From CAYVCG01 sp964449985 (GTDB lineage: Bacteria; Bacillota; Clostridia; Lachnospirales; WRAX01): a stretch of DNA of 31,875 nucleotides. The position numbers were made by a program, and so were the translations under genes. The notes under the pieces were generated by a model. That model was not told where the DNA came from, did no database searches, and saw only the letters and a program-made list of their open reading frames with translations. The stretch spans positions 1-31,875 of the forward strand of contig CAYVCG010000018.1 of NCBI GenBank assembly GCA_964449985.1. The letters are read 5' to 3'. This document shows, piece by piece, positions 1 to 8,712 of this stretch. Every line of letters begins with the position of its first letter. Within the stretch, counting starts at the first letter, position 1.

Positions 1-914
1 CCATATACCGTCAGGCTTGTGGAATAGTTATTCTTATCCAACAGTTTTATTTCGTCATACATTTTGAAGCCATAGTCATAAAGAGCTATAGAATCGGTAT
101 ACGGAACGTTTTTTTCTGCCTTTAAAATAACAGCAATAAGGCCAACACCCCTCTTTTTAGCATATGAAACAAGAGAATGGCGGGCAATGTCTGTATATCC
201 TGTTTTGCCCCCAACAATATTATCATAATGGTATTTTCCGTTTAGTATAAGCTGATTTGTGTTATTTAATGGGCAAATCTCAGGTTGCTTTTCCCTTGGC
301 GGGATGTCATAACGTTTTGTTGCTATAACTTCATTAAATTTATCGCTTTTAATGCATTCTTTCATAATGAGAGCCAGGTCATGAGCGGTTGTATAATGAT
401 TATCATTCGGAAGACCGTGAGGATTTGCAAAATTTGTGTTATTAGCTCCCAGTTCTTTCGCTCTTGCGTTCATCATATCTGCAAAGCCTTCTATAGAGCC
501 GCCTATATGCTCTGCCAAAGCAGCCGAGACTTCATTTGCAGAAGCAAGCATAATAGCATACAATGCTTCGTTAATCGTTAGTGTCTCTCCAACGTCTATT
601 GCAATATGGCTGCTTCCTCTTTCTATACCAAAAACAGCATTTTCTGAAAACAAAATTCTTTCGTCATAATTTTCTTTTGCATACTCCAATGTTAAAAGCG
701 CAGTCATTATTTTCGTTGTGCTGGCAGGAAAGCACTGCTCGTTCATATTCTTTTCGTATATAACAAATCCTGTTTTTGCGTCTATTAAAACGACTGATTC
801 CGCAGAAACTTCCGGCGGGGAAATAATTTCGTCGGCAAATATTGCAGTTGGTTGTAAAAAAGTATATAATAGGGCTATAACAAGGCTAGACAGCCTTTTA
901 ACATTATGTTTCAT
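1..914 (-). CDS. D-alanyl-D-alanine carboxypeptidase (serine, DacF/DacA-like), 3' end outside window
   Basis: This gene runs off the left edge; 304 codons are visible and no stop is reached. It encodes a secreted low-molecular-weight penicillin-binding protein that should trim the terminal D-Ala from peptidoglycan stem peptides. The start is ATG at 914 with AAAGGAG five bases upstream. Residues 1-27 look like a signal peptide (hydrophobic LVIALLYTFL, cleavage near FADE). The three penicillin-binding motifs are all present: SxxK as STTK (S65, K68), SxN as SAN (125-127) and KTG at 237-239 in GGKTGYTD, so the catalytic domain appears complete and active. The family's C-terminal beta domain and amphipathic anchor would lie outside the window. 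DacF or DacB-type sporulation versions and the housekeeping DacA cannot be told apart from this fragment. It is transcribed divergently from comEA from a clear promoter at 992-1020. Confidence 0.93.
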   Translation of the reverse strand, partial: MKHNVKRLSSLVIALLYTFLQPTAIFADEIISPPEVSAESVVLIDAKTGFVIYEKNMNEQCFPASTTKIMTALLTLEYAKENYDERILFSENAVFGIERGSSHIAIDVGETLTINEALYAIMLASANEVSAALAEHIGGSIEGFADMMNARAKELGANNTNFANPHGLPNDNHYTTAHDLALIMKECIKSDKFNEVIATKRYDIPPREKQPEICPLNNTNQLILNGKYHYDNIVGGKTGYTDIARHSLVSYAKKRGVGLIAVILKAEKNVPYTDSIALYDYGFKMYDEIKLLDKNNYSTSLTVY

Positions 915-991
915 ATGGACTCCTTTCAAGAACAGCGTAATTTATATTTTAAAGCCTGGTATTTGCTGGTCACTATTGCTTAGATTTTTAA

Positions 992-1020
992 ATTATATAC
1001 TAGTTTGAAATTTATTTCAA
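992..1020 (-). promoter_or_regulatory. Sigma-A promoter for the carboxypeptidase gene, overlapping a perfect dyad
   Basis: On the minus strand TTGAAA (1020-1015) is followed after exactly 17 bases by TATAAT (997-992), with about 75 bases to the ATG at 914. The -35 lies inside a perfect inverted repeat TTGAAAT-TT-ATTTCAA (1005-1020). The other arm offers a TTGAAA on the plus strand, facing comEA, but no good -10 at proper spacing is seen for it. Confidence 0.7.
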
Positions 1021-1052
1021 CATATATACTATATATTCCCGAGGTAGCGCTT

Positions 1053-1673
1053 ATGAAGAATATAAAAAAGCTAAGAGTATATATTATTATTACCATAATT
1101 TGTGCATCTTTATTCCTCATTTGGTTTTTAAAGGAAAATGAAAAAAAGAGCTTTGTATTGGTAGATGCATTGTCTACGGAATCTTTAAGTTCCGAAAGCC
1201 CCAAAGAAACAGATGAAAAGATTGACAAATCCGAAGCACAAATAAAGGTTTATATAACAGGGCAGGTTGTAAACCCCGGTGTATACAGCATAGATAAAGG
1301 AGCTAGGATTGAAGATTTATTAAATCTCGCAGGCGGCCCAACAGATGACGCAGACCTTTTGCATATTAATCTTTCAAAAAAGCTGAATGACGAACAACAG
1401 GTTGTTATTCCAAAAATTGGCGATATCCTTGAAAAACCCGGAATAGCAAATGAAGATGTTGAAAGTGAATCATCCGCCTTATTAGTAAATATAAATACAG
1501 CCGATAAGGACAAGCTTAAAACCCTTCCTGGCGTGGGCGATACTATTGCTGCAGCTATTATAGAATATCGAGAAAAAAACGGAAATTTTAAGAATATAGA
1601 AGAGCTGAAAAACGTATATAGAATAGGTGAAAAGACGTTTGAGAGGCTAAAAGAATTTGTAACAATCGACTGA
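1053..1673 (+). CDS. comEA: ComEA-type competence protein (SLBB + helix-hairpin-helix DNA binding)
   Basis: A membrane-anchored DNA receptor for natural transformation that binds incoming double-stranded DNA outside the membrane and passes it to the ComEC channel. I place the start at ATG 1053 (206 aa), eight bases after GAGG; a longer frame opens at 1005 but has no ribosome site. Residues 8-27 form one membrane helix. An SLBB domain follows (about 60-110, with GQVVNPGVYS and LLNLAGGP). A ComEA helix-hairpin-helix pair ends the protein (about 145-206, VNINTADKDKL, LPGVGDTIAAAII, YREKNG). This is the normal Firmicutes ComEA layout and length. It is the first gene of a plus-strand run that ends with comEC, but three unrelated genes separate the two, and comEB is absent. 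Confidence 0.93.
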   Translation: MKNIKKLRVYIIITIICASLFLIWFLKENEKKSFVLVDALSTESLSSESPKETDEKIDKSEAQIKVYITGQVVNPGVYSIDKGARIEDLLNLAGGPTDDADLLHINLSKKLNDEQQVVIPKIGDILEKPGIANEDVESESSALLVNINTADKDKLKTLPGVGDTIAAAIIEYREKNGNFKNIEELKNVYRIGEKTFERLKEFVTID

Positions 1674-1729
1674 TCATGATAATTAATATAGAAAGCACAT
1701 GGCTTATAAAAAACAGGAGGAAAGCGAAC

Positions 1730-2419
1730 ATGGCATACAGGATTTTTGTTGTCGATGATGAAAAACTGATTGTTAAAGGCATAAAATTCAGCTTGGAACA
1801 AGATGGAATGGCCGTTGACGTCGCATATGATGGCGAGGAAGCATTAAAAATGGCAAAAGCAAATAATTACGATCTTATTGTGTTAGACGTTATGCTGCCG
1901 AAATTTGACGGCTTGGAGGTATGTCAGCAGATAAGAGAGTATTCCAACGTCCCTATTATTATGGTTACAGCAAAAGGCGACGATATGGATAAAATTATGG
2001 GCCTCGAATACGGAGCCGATGATTACATTACAAAGCCCTTTAACATACTTGAGCTTAAAGCAAGGATAAAAGCCATTTTAAGGCGCAGTGTCAAAACAGT
2101 ACCTGTAGAGCAAAAATCAGAGAATATGCTTAGCATCCGTGGCCTTGAAATCTATCCTTCACTCAGAAGAACAACAATTAACAATAAAGAAGTAAATCTA
2201 ACGGCCAAAGAGTTTGACCTTTTGGAGCTTTTTATGGAAAATCAGGGCAAGGTTTATTCAAGAGAAAGCCTGCTTAACACGGTTTGGGGCTATTATTATC
2301 CCGGAGATGTTCGAACGGTTGACGTTCATGTACGGCGTTTAAGAGAAAAAATAGAGGAAAACCCTAGCGATCCTAAATTTATTCACACGAAATGGGGCGT
2401 TGGTTATTATTTTAAGTAG
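1730..2419 (+). CDS. OmpR/PhoB-family response regulator
   Basis: A two-component transcription regulator, 229 aa. The start is ATG 1730, with AGGAGG at 1715-1720. The receiver domain occupies residues 1-120, with the acidic pair D9/D10, phospho-acceptor D53 (in VLDVMLP), T80 and K102 all in place. A winged-helix DNA-binding domain follows (about 135-229, with LTAKEFDLLELF and RTVDVHVRRLREKI). Resemblance to the YycF/ResD/PhoP group is general; I cannot name the target. Its last codons overlap the start of the histidine kinase gene, which points to translational coupling. Unusually, it lies between comEA and comEC, so it may act on envelope or competence functions, but that is inference from position only. 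Confidence 0.93.
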   Translation: MAYRIFVVDDEKLIVKGIKFSLEQDGMAVDVAYDGEEALKMAKANNYDLIVLDVMLPKFDGLEVCQQIREYSNVPIIMVTAKGDDMDKIMGLEYGADDYITKPFNILELKARIKAILRRSVKTVPVEQKSENMLSIRGLEIYPSLRRTTINNKEVNLTAKEFDLLELFMENQGKVYSRESLLNTVWGYYYPGDVRTVDVHVRRLREKIEENPSDPKFIHTKWGVGYYFK

Positions 2420-3839
2420 GTTTAAAAATGTTATTAATGCGCTTAGAAGCCTGCGCTGGAAGTTGTTTTTGTCATATTTACTTATAAGCCTTGTTCCGCT
2501 TATGTTCTTTGCATATACCGTCACAACAACCTTAGAAGATTATTACAGTGATCAAAAAGCAGCTGAGCTCACAAACCAAGGAAACAAAATCGCCGGTTCT
2601 ATAAGAAAATCAAGCTACATGACAAACGAGGGCAAACGCCCGCTTATAAATCAGGAGATTTATGATAAGAGCGAAATAGGTGGCTACAGAATATTTATAT
2701 TTGACGTTAAATCCGTTGTTATATTTGATTCCAATGATTCTGAAGGCGGAAAAACATATATAATACCTGAGGTAATTGAAGCACTCAATAAAAAAGACGT
2801 AGCATCTGTGCAGCAAAACAAACAGGTTATGTATGCCGCTGTAACCGTCCTTGATGATAATGGCGAGGTTGCTGGAGCGGTCTTGCTAGTTTCCTCTATG
2901 GCCGCAGTTAATGACCTTGTTGGAGAAATGACTCAAAAATTTGTTATATTAGCCATGCTTTTAGGGCTTATTACAAGCGTTTTGGTCTTTTTCGTATCCC
3001 AGCTTATTATAGACCCACTTAGAAATATTTTAAGGGTTGTCAAAAAAATGTCTGAGGGGCATTTAAATCAAAGGATACACATTACAAGCCATGATGAATT
3101 TGCAGAGCTTTCGGCGAACTTCAACGATATGGCGGACAAATTGGAGACTGTTGAAACATCCAGACAGGAATTTGTTTCAAACGTTTCCCATGAACTAAAA
3201 ACCCCGCTTAGCTCCATGAAGGTGCTTGGCGAGTCTATTTTGCTTCAGGAAGACGTTCCTAATGAAATGTATCGTGAGTTTTTGCAAGACATAATATCAG
3301 AAGTCGATAGAATGACTAATATCATAAACGAGCTTCTAACCCTCGTTAAGTTGGACAGGACAGAGCAGGCATTAAACATCGGCCAGGTAAAAGTTAATAA
3401 AATGATTGAAGATATGATAAAAAGGCTGACACCCCTTGCAGAGCAGAAAAAGATAACACTACTGTATGAGGACATTCGAACAGTCGATATCGATGCAGAT
3501 GAAATGAAACTTAGCCTTGCTATATCAAATGTTATTGAAAACGGAATAAAATACACCCAAGAAGGCGGAACTGTTAAGGTCATAGTCGATGCTGACCATG
3601 CCAATGCATTTATAACCGTTGCTGATAACGGCATCGGCATAAGCGATGAAGACCAGAACAAAGTCTTTATCCGCTTTTACAGGGTTGATAAAACAAGAGA
3701 CAGAGAAACAGGAGGAACAGGCCTTGGGCTTTCTATTACACACAAAACCGTTCTTATGCACAATGGAAGTATTAAGCTTTCCAGCAAAGAAAATGAAGGC
3801 TCAACGTTTGTTATCAGGCTTCCTATTCATCAAAACTAA
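2400..3839 (+). CDS. Sensor histidine kinase (HAMP-HisKA-HATPase)
   Basis: The partner kinase of the preceding regulator, 479 aa. Transmembrane helix 1 is at about 22-44 and an extracytoplasmic sensor region at about 45-178, which may be Cache/sCache-like but is not recognised with certainty. Helix 2 is at about 181-203 and a HAMP linker at about 204-256. The HisKA box has H264 (VSHELKTPL), and the ATPase domain has N381, D409NGIGI and G438GTGLGL, all intact. The start is uncertain: the only in-frame initiation codon before helix 1 is TTG 2400, inside the regulator gene and without a good ribosome site. A better-placed ATG at 2428 is out of frame and stops after 19 codons. Coupling to the regulator's translation would explain this. 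Confidence 0.92.
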   Translation: MVIILSRFKNVINALRSLRWKLFLSYLLISLVPLMFFAYTVTTTLEDYYSDQKAAELTNQGNKIAGSIRKSSYMTNEGKRPLINQEIYDKSEIGGYRIFIFDVKSVVIFDSNDSEGGKTYIIPEVIEALNKKDVASVQQNKQVMYAAVTVLDDNGEVAGAVLLVSSMAAVNDLVGEMTQKFVILAMLLGLITSVLVFFVSQLIIDPLRNILRVVKKMSEGHLNQRIHITSHDEFAELSANFNDMADKLETVETSRQEFVSNVSHELKTPLSSMKVLGESILLQEDVPNEMYREFLQDIISEVDRMTNIINELLTLVKLDRTEQALNIGQVKVNKMIEDMIKRLTPLAEQKKITLLYEDIRTVDIDADEMKLSLAISNVIENGIKYTQEGGTVKVIVDADHANAFITVADNGIGISDEDQNKVFIRFYRVDKTRDRETGGTGLGLSITHKTVLMHNGSIKLSSKENEGSTFVIRLPIHQN

Positions 3840-3851
3840 GGAGGTATTTAA

Positions 3852-4883
3852 TTGACCAAAAAACCAAAAAAGAGCGCCGTCAAGGGCAAATCTGCCCCTC
3901 AAAATAAAACTAAAAAACCATTTAGGCTTCCTAAAATGCCTTTATGGATTGTGATTTTGGTTTGTATTATTGTTCTCGGCGCAATTGTTGCTATAGCAAT
4001 GCACGGTCAGGGAAAGCGGAATATAACTAAAGAAACTGATAATATACCAGTTAATATATATTTCCTTAATGCTTCAAAAGGTATATTGGAACCTGAGGAA
4101 AGAATTATAAAAAATGGATCTCATAAAGACATTATTGAAAATATTCTTACAGAATTAAGATCCGGACCAAAATCAGCCTCGCTTTCCGGAACAATTCCGG
4201 CGGATAGCGAAATAAAATTAAAACTTTATGATAATCACAAGCTTGTAGATGTTCAGTTTTCAGACGATTATAAGAACATGTCTCCTAACGAAGAGCTGTT
4301 TTGCAGAGCATCCCTTGTATGGACATTGACTGAGGCAGTTTTTATAGACGATGTACATATCTACGTGGGAGATGAGGAGCTTTTAAAATCCGACGGAGAG
4401 CCTATCGGGCTGTTAAACAGAAACAATGTCAAAATAGAGCCGGAAATCCCTCCGGTGATGACTACGGGGCAGGATTTTAAAGTCTTTTTTGCAGACGGCC
4501 AGGGGCTGGGGCTTATAGCTGAGGAATGTACTATTCAGGTTGCACCAAACCAGCAGGTGGAAACATATATTGTCGAACAGCTTATCAAAGGGCCGACAGA
4601 CCCTGATTTGTTCCGAACAATACCCGCGGAAACTAAGGTGCGTGATGTTAAGACTGATGACAGCATATGTTATGTAGACCTATCTGCTGATTTTATCAAT
4701 AAATTTGAAGGCGGTTCGACCCCGGAACGTTTGGCTGTGTATTCCATCGTAAACTCATTAACAGAGCTGCCGGGTGTTAAAAAGGTTCAAATACTTATAG
4801 AAGGTAATAAAGTCTCCACTATAGCTGGGCATATGGATCTTAGCTCGCCTTTTGAAAGAAACGCAGAAATAATACTGGATTGA
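3852..4883 (+). CDS. Membrane-anchored GerM-like protein with two GerMN domains
   Basis: This encodes 343 aa from a TTG start at 3852, chosen because AAGGAGG (3838-3844) lies seven bases upstream; there is no ATG alternative. A strongly basic cytoplasmic tail (about 1-30) is followed by one membrane helix (about 31-55, WIVILVCIIVLGAIVAIA). Outside the membrane are two GerMN domains, about 65-190 and 205-335. The second is the more typical, with EQLIKGPTDPDLF, IPAETKVRDV and CYVDLSADF. Bacillus subtilis GerM has the same two-domain arrangement and is needed for sporulation and germination. Unlike that lipoprotein, this one has an uncleaved-looking N-terminal helix and no lipobox. It follows the kinase gene by 12 bases and abuts comEC, so the run reads as one operon. 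Confidence 0.85.
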   Translation: MTKKPKKSAVKGKSAPQNKTKKPFRLPKMPLWIVILVCIIVLGAIVAIAMHGQGKRNITKETDNIPVNIYFLNASKGILEPEERIIKNGSHKDIIENILTELRSGPKSASLSGTIPADSEIKLKLYDNHKLVDVQFSDDYKNMSPNEELFCRASLVWTLTEAVFIDDVHIYVGDEELLKSDGEPIGLLNRNNVKIEPEIPPVMTTGQDFKVFFADGQGLGLIAEECTIQVAPNQQVETYIVEQLIKGPTDPDLFRTIPAETKVRDVKTDDSICYVDLSADFINKFEGGSTPERLAVYSIVNSLTELPGVKKVQILIEGNKVSTIAGHMDLSSPFERNAEIILD

Positions 4884-4899
4884 TTTGAGGGTTTATGCA

Positions 4900-7272
4900 G
4901 TGAAAAGACCTTTGGTTTGGATATTGCTATTCTTTATAGCCGGTATTGTTATGGGGCGGTATTTTAACGAATATATCGCCCTTTTTTTTGCTGTTGTTGT
5001 GCTTATGACCTTTGTTGTTTTCCTGCGGTTTCGAATTAATATTGTTTTGTGCTTTCCGATCGCTGCTCTTGTTGGCTTTGCTATCATTTTCACAAGAATA
5101 CCATCTCCCGACCCAAACATGGAGGCATTATTAAGTGACAGCCACATTGTAACGCTTACCGGTCGTGCGACAGACATCGGAGAAACAAGATCAGGAAATA
5201 CAAAAGCCATCATTCAAGCACAAACAATAACAAGCTTAAATGGCAACCAAGCAAAAACCAACATGAAAATAATGGCATATTTCGATGAAAGCATAAAAAT
5301 ATCCCATGGTGATACGGTTATATTGGGCGGCGAGTTGCTTCCGCCAGATTTTTTGCGCAATTACGGCGGCTTTGACGAGAAAAAGTATTTCGCTCTGAAA
5401 GATATTACATACAAAATATTTGCAGAAGAATACGAAAATACAGGAAACACTTGGGGATTGGACTCAATAATAGCTCAAATACGCGAAAAATTGTCCTCCA
5501 CCTTCGATAAAATATTGCCGCAAAAGGAATCCGGCATTATGAAAGCGATGATAATAGGAGACAAAAGCGGTCTGGATGAAGATACAAAAGATCTTTTCAA
5601 GCAAGCTGGGATTTATCATATACTAGCTGTTTCTGGATTGCACGTTTCGCTGCTTGCCGTGTTTTTAGATGGTATCTTGTCACGCTTTCTAAACAATAGG
5701 CGTGCCGGCATTGTTTTAATGCTGTTTTTAGTATTTTACTGCATTTTAACAGGATGCGGCGTTGCCACAGTGCGTGCTGTGATTATGTATTGCATAGGTG
5801 TATTTGGCAGAATTTTATATAAAGATACAGATTCTATAACATCAACATCATTCGCTGCTCTATGCATTTTACTGTTTCAACCCTTGTATTTGTGGGATGT
5901 GGGATTCCAATACTCATTTGCTGTTGTATACGGTTTAATTATCGGAACAAGAGCAATCGCGCAGTTATTCGATATAATAAAGACAAGGGTTGTTATTACA
6001 CAAAAGTTTTTTGACAACAAGTTCATTAAAACGTATCTTGCCGGAGCGATAGCTGCAACCTTAGCATCCATACCGATAACAGTATATTATTTTTATAATT
6101 TGTCATTAATAACCACAGTGCTAAATCTTTTTATTATCCCTACAGTATTTATAGTGGTTCTATGTGGATTTTTTATTTGCATCGTTGGTTTAATAGCCCC
6201 ATTGATAGCATCATATATCGCTATATTATGCGTCTTGATGTTGCAGCTGTATGAATTGCTTTGCAATCTTTGTCTTATGCTGCCATTTTCAAATATTTTA
6301 ACAGGGCAACCACCACTTTATATAATTGTTATGTATTGCATAACGCTATGCATCGGATATTATGTTCTTTACGCTAAAAAAAGCCGGGCTAGTTTTGACT
6401 TAATAAAAAATGTATTCGCTGCAAGCTTTTGTGTATTGGTATTGTCCTTAGTAGCCACAGAGTTTTTGCCCAGAGATTTAGAAGTATGTATGCTTGATGT
6501 TGGGCAGGGTGATTCAATCGTTATAAATAAGGGCAGAAGCGCATTTTTTATTGACGGAGGCGGTGAGATTTTAAAAGGCATAGGCAATAATACAGGAAGA
6601 AACGTTCTTGTTCCATATCTTGATTATAAGGGTATAGACGTTGTGGAAGCAGCCTTCGTCAGCCATCTGGACTTTGACCATGCCGGCGGAGTCATCGAAA
6701 CTATGGAAAGGAAGACGGTTAAAAAGCTATTTCTCCCCTACCCATCCAAAGATGACATAACAAATGAAAATCTAAATCAGCTGTTGAAGCTTTCCCAAAA
6801 AAATAATACCGAGGTATACTATATATCCTCGGGCGATGAAATGCTGTTTAACGAAAGTATTCAGATAAAGTGCATTTATCCAGATAAAATTGAAAATACC
6901 AAAACAAATGAAGCATCAGAAGTGTTAAAAATTATATACGGTTCTGCCCAGTTTATTTTTACGGGCGACATAGATACTAAGACCGAAAAAAAGATACTTG
7001 AAAGCGGCAGCGACATAAATGCGGATGTTTTAAAGGTGGCCCATCATGGTTCCAAATATTCTTCATCTTGGGATTTTATAAACGGGGTTTCTCCGTCAAT
7101 TGCTATAGTAAGCGCAGGGAGGAATAATACGTATGGCCACCCTACCCCGGAGGTGCTTAACAGATTAAATCAATCCGGCAGAAACGTTTTTAGCACAGTT
7201 ACAGACGGAGCAATAACGCTGAAAACAGATGGTTCGGCGATATTTGTCAAAACGATGAAACCAGCTGATTAG
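4900..7272 (+). CDS. comEC: ComEC/Rec2 DNA internalisation channel
   Basis: The inner-membrane channel that carries single-stranded DNA into the cell during transformation, about 790 aa, full length. I prefer the GTG at 4900, with TTGAGGG eight bases upstream, over the TTG at 4885 that is part of that site. An N-terminal hydrophobic and DUF4131-type region comes first (about 1-190). The Competence domain with many helices follows (about 205-500; signature AVSGLHVSLL near 243). A C-terminal metallo-beta-lactamase domain is last (about 525-780; DVGQGDS, HLDFDHAGG near 588, VAHHGS near 710). The zinc-ligand motif is complete, so the nuclease-like domain should be active. The stop codon overlaps the stop of the convergent cobC-like gene by four bases, leaving no room for a terminator. 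Confidence 0.94.
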   Translation: MKRPLVWILLFFIAGIVMGRYFNEYIALFFAVVVLMTFVVFLRFRINIVLCFPIAALVGFAIIFTRIPSPDPNMEALLSDSHIVTLTGRATDIGETRSGNTKAIIQAQTITSLNGNQAKTNMKIMAYFDESIKISHGDTVILGGELLPPDFLRNYGGFDEKKYFALKDITYKIFAEEYENTGNTWGLDSIIAQIREKLSSTFDKILPQKESGIMKAMIIGDKSGLDEDTKDLFKQAGIYHILAVSGLHVSLLAVFLDGILSRFLNNRRAGIVLMLFLVFYCILTGCGVATVRAVIMYCIGVFGRILYKDTDSITSTSFAALCILLFQPLYLWDVGFQYSFAVVYGLIIGTRAIAQLFDIIKTRVVITQKFFDNKFIKTYLAGAIAATLASIPITVYYFYNLSLITTVLNLFIIPTVFIVVLCGFFICIVGLIAPLIASYIAILCVLMLQLYELLCNLCLMLPFSNILTGQPPLYIIVMYCITLCIGYYVLYAKKSRASFDLIKNVFAASFCVLVLSLVATEFLPRDLEVCMLDVGQGDSIVINKGRSAFFIDGGGEILKGIGNNTGRNVLVPYLDYKGIDVVEAAFVSHLDFDHAGGVIETMERKTVKKLFLPYPSKDDITNENLNQLLKLSQKNNTEVYYISSGDEMLFNESIQIKCIYPDKIENTKTNEASEVLKIIYGSAQFIFTGDIDTKTEKKILESGSDINADVLKVAHHGSKYSSSWDFINGVSPSIAIVSAGRNNTYGHPTPEVLNRLNQSGRNVFSTVTDGAITLKTDGSAIFVKTMKPAD

Positions 7273-7889
7273 ATTTCAAAGCCGTTGCCCGGCTCTATTA
7301 CCCTAACTATATCAGCAAGCTTTTTGATATAACAAAATTTTATTTCATACCCACATCCGTTTTTGACATGCCAATCATAAAACGGCTTTTTTTCAGCGGC
7401 AAATTGTTCCATAACGGACATTATCGTTCCTCCATGGCAAATCACCGTTGATGACCGTTTTCCCATCTTTTTCATAATACTGCTTATATGAATAAATGCA
7501 TCAGCTGAACGTTGTTTAAAGTCTTTAACGATCTCTCCGTTTGGAAAAACAAACTCATCTTCGTTCGCCGAAAATCCTCCGGATACCACTATCTCGTCAT
7601 ATGTTTTGTCTTCATAATCGCCGAAATCCATTTCCTTTAGTCCGTCAATGATAGTATAATTAACCCCTGGAAACAAAATCTCCACTGTTTCCATACATCT
7701 TTTCATTGGGCTGGAAAAAACACAGTCAGGCATATGATAAATCCCTTGCCGGGCCATATCATTAAGCTCTCTTATTCCGATTTCGCTAAGGCTTTCGTCA
7801 AGCCTGCCTATATATTTGTTCAGCAAGTTGCCTTTTGTTTTTCCATGCCTGATTAACGTTATGATTTGTTCTGTGCTTGCTAAATCCAT
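7269..7889 (-). CDS. cobC: Histidine phosphatase, probable alpha-ribazole phosphatase
   Basis: A phosphoglycerate-mutase-fold phosphatase of 206 aa. ATG 7889 is chosen because GGAGGGA sits seven bases upstream; an upstream ATG at 7910 includes that site. The catalytic RHG motif is at 14-16 with phospho-His H15, and R64, E86 and H152 (CHGG) complete the active site. The family is broad, and the specific call rests on position: it is the last gene of cobT-cobS-cobC, overlapping cobS by ten bases. In that pathway it would remove the 5'-phosphate from alpha-ribazole phosphate or from adenosylcobalamin phosphate. A general phosphatase role cannot be ruled out. Confidence 0.8.
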   Translation of the reverse strand: MDLASTEQIITLIRHGKTKGNLLNKYIGRLDESLSEIGIRELNDMARQGIYHMPDCVFSSPMKRCMETVEILFPGVNYTIIDGLKEMDFGDYEDKTYDEIVVSGGFSANEDEFVFPNGEIVKDFKQRSADAFIHISSIMKKMGKRSSTVICHGGTIMSVMEQFAAEKKPFYDWHVKNGCGYEIKFCYIKKLADIVRVIEPGNGFEI

Positions 7890-8656
7890 CTCATAGTCCC
7901 TCCGACACATTGCAGCAAAACAAACAATATCTCCACGGTCATTATATAAAACCCAGACGTATCGCCTGTTATGCCGCCAAATTGTTTTATAACAAACCGC
8001 CTATACCAAACAAGAGACATAATCGAAATTATGAGCACCCAAACGCCAAAAACACCACACAAAAGCACAAGCGCAACAGAACAAAGCGAAAAATAAATAA
8101 GCATAAAAATCCTGACAGCATTCTTACCGCTGTTTTCTGCAAACATAAACGCCAATCCCGATTTTTTTGCGCAAGGAAGCGATATAATACTTAACGCGGC
8201 CAATATCCTAGAGATAATAAACCCGAACAACAGAACATAAACAGGACGGCTATCTATATAAACCTGTTGCAAAAGACCATACTGGGCGACAAAATAAATA
8301 ACGCAGGAAATAACACCAAAAGCTCCGGCACGTGGATCCTTCATAACGACTAGTTTTTCATCCCTCGGTTTATGAGAGCATATTGCATCAAAAACATCGA
8401 TAAAACCATCTGTATGAATACCACCCGAAATTATTACAGGAATAATAATTAACACAGAGGCGCTCAAGCCGGGGCTTATACCATACAGTTTCAAAACATA
8501 CCACAAGCCGTAAAAGACGGCCGAGATTATTATCCCTACCATCGGAAAAAAACACAGCGAAAGCTTTATACTTTGCTTGTCCAAATCAGACCGTGGCATA
8601 GGTATTGTTGAATACATTGAAAAAGCTGCAATAAATGAATTAATAAGCGTCTTCAA
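7880..8656 (-). CDS. cobS: Adenosylcobinamide-GDP ribazoletransferase (cobalamin synthase)
   Basis: An integral membrane enzyme that joins adenosylcobinamide-GDP to alpha-ribazole (phosphate), the last step of nucleotide-loop assembly. I start at TTG 8656 (258 aa), five bases after AGGTGA; the open frame extends to 8707 without a ribosome site and would run through the hairpin at 8685-8704. Family features are the IPMPRSD segment near the N terminus, the acidic GGIHTDGFIDVFDAI segment (metal/nucleotide site, near 84-98) and MKDPRAGAFGV shortly after, with several membrane helices. It is 57 bases downstream of cobT. The kinase/guanylyltransferase CobU that supplies its substrate is not in the window. 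Confidence 0.9.
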   Translation of the reverse strand: MKTLINSFIAAFSMYSTIPMPRSDLDKQSIKLSLCFFPMVGIIISAVFYGLWYVLKLYGISPGLSASVLIIIPVIISGGIHTDGFIDVFDAICSHKPRDEKLVVMKDPRAGAFGVISCVIYFVAQYGLLQQVYIDSRPVYVLLFGFIISRILAALSIISLPCAKKSGLAFMFAENSGKNAVRIFMLIYFSLCSVALVLLCGVFGVWVLIISIMSLVWYRRFVIKQFGGITGDTSGFYIMTVEILFVLLQCVGGTMRWI

Positions 8657-8684
8657 AAGGTTCACCTGCCAAAAATATAAATAT

Positions 8685-8704
8685 CCCCGCCGCAAGCGAC
8701 GGGG
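8685..8704 (-). terminator. GC-rich hairpin between cobT and cobS
   Basis: CCCCG and CGGGG pair at the base, then one C/A mismatch, then three more possible pairs closing a tiny loop. On the minus strand a T-rich stretch with TTTTT follows before the cobS ribosome site. It could be a leaky intercistronic terminator or an mRNA-processing/stability element lowering cobS and cobC relative to cobT. Confidence 0.45.
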
Positions 8705-8712
8705 CATTAGTA

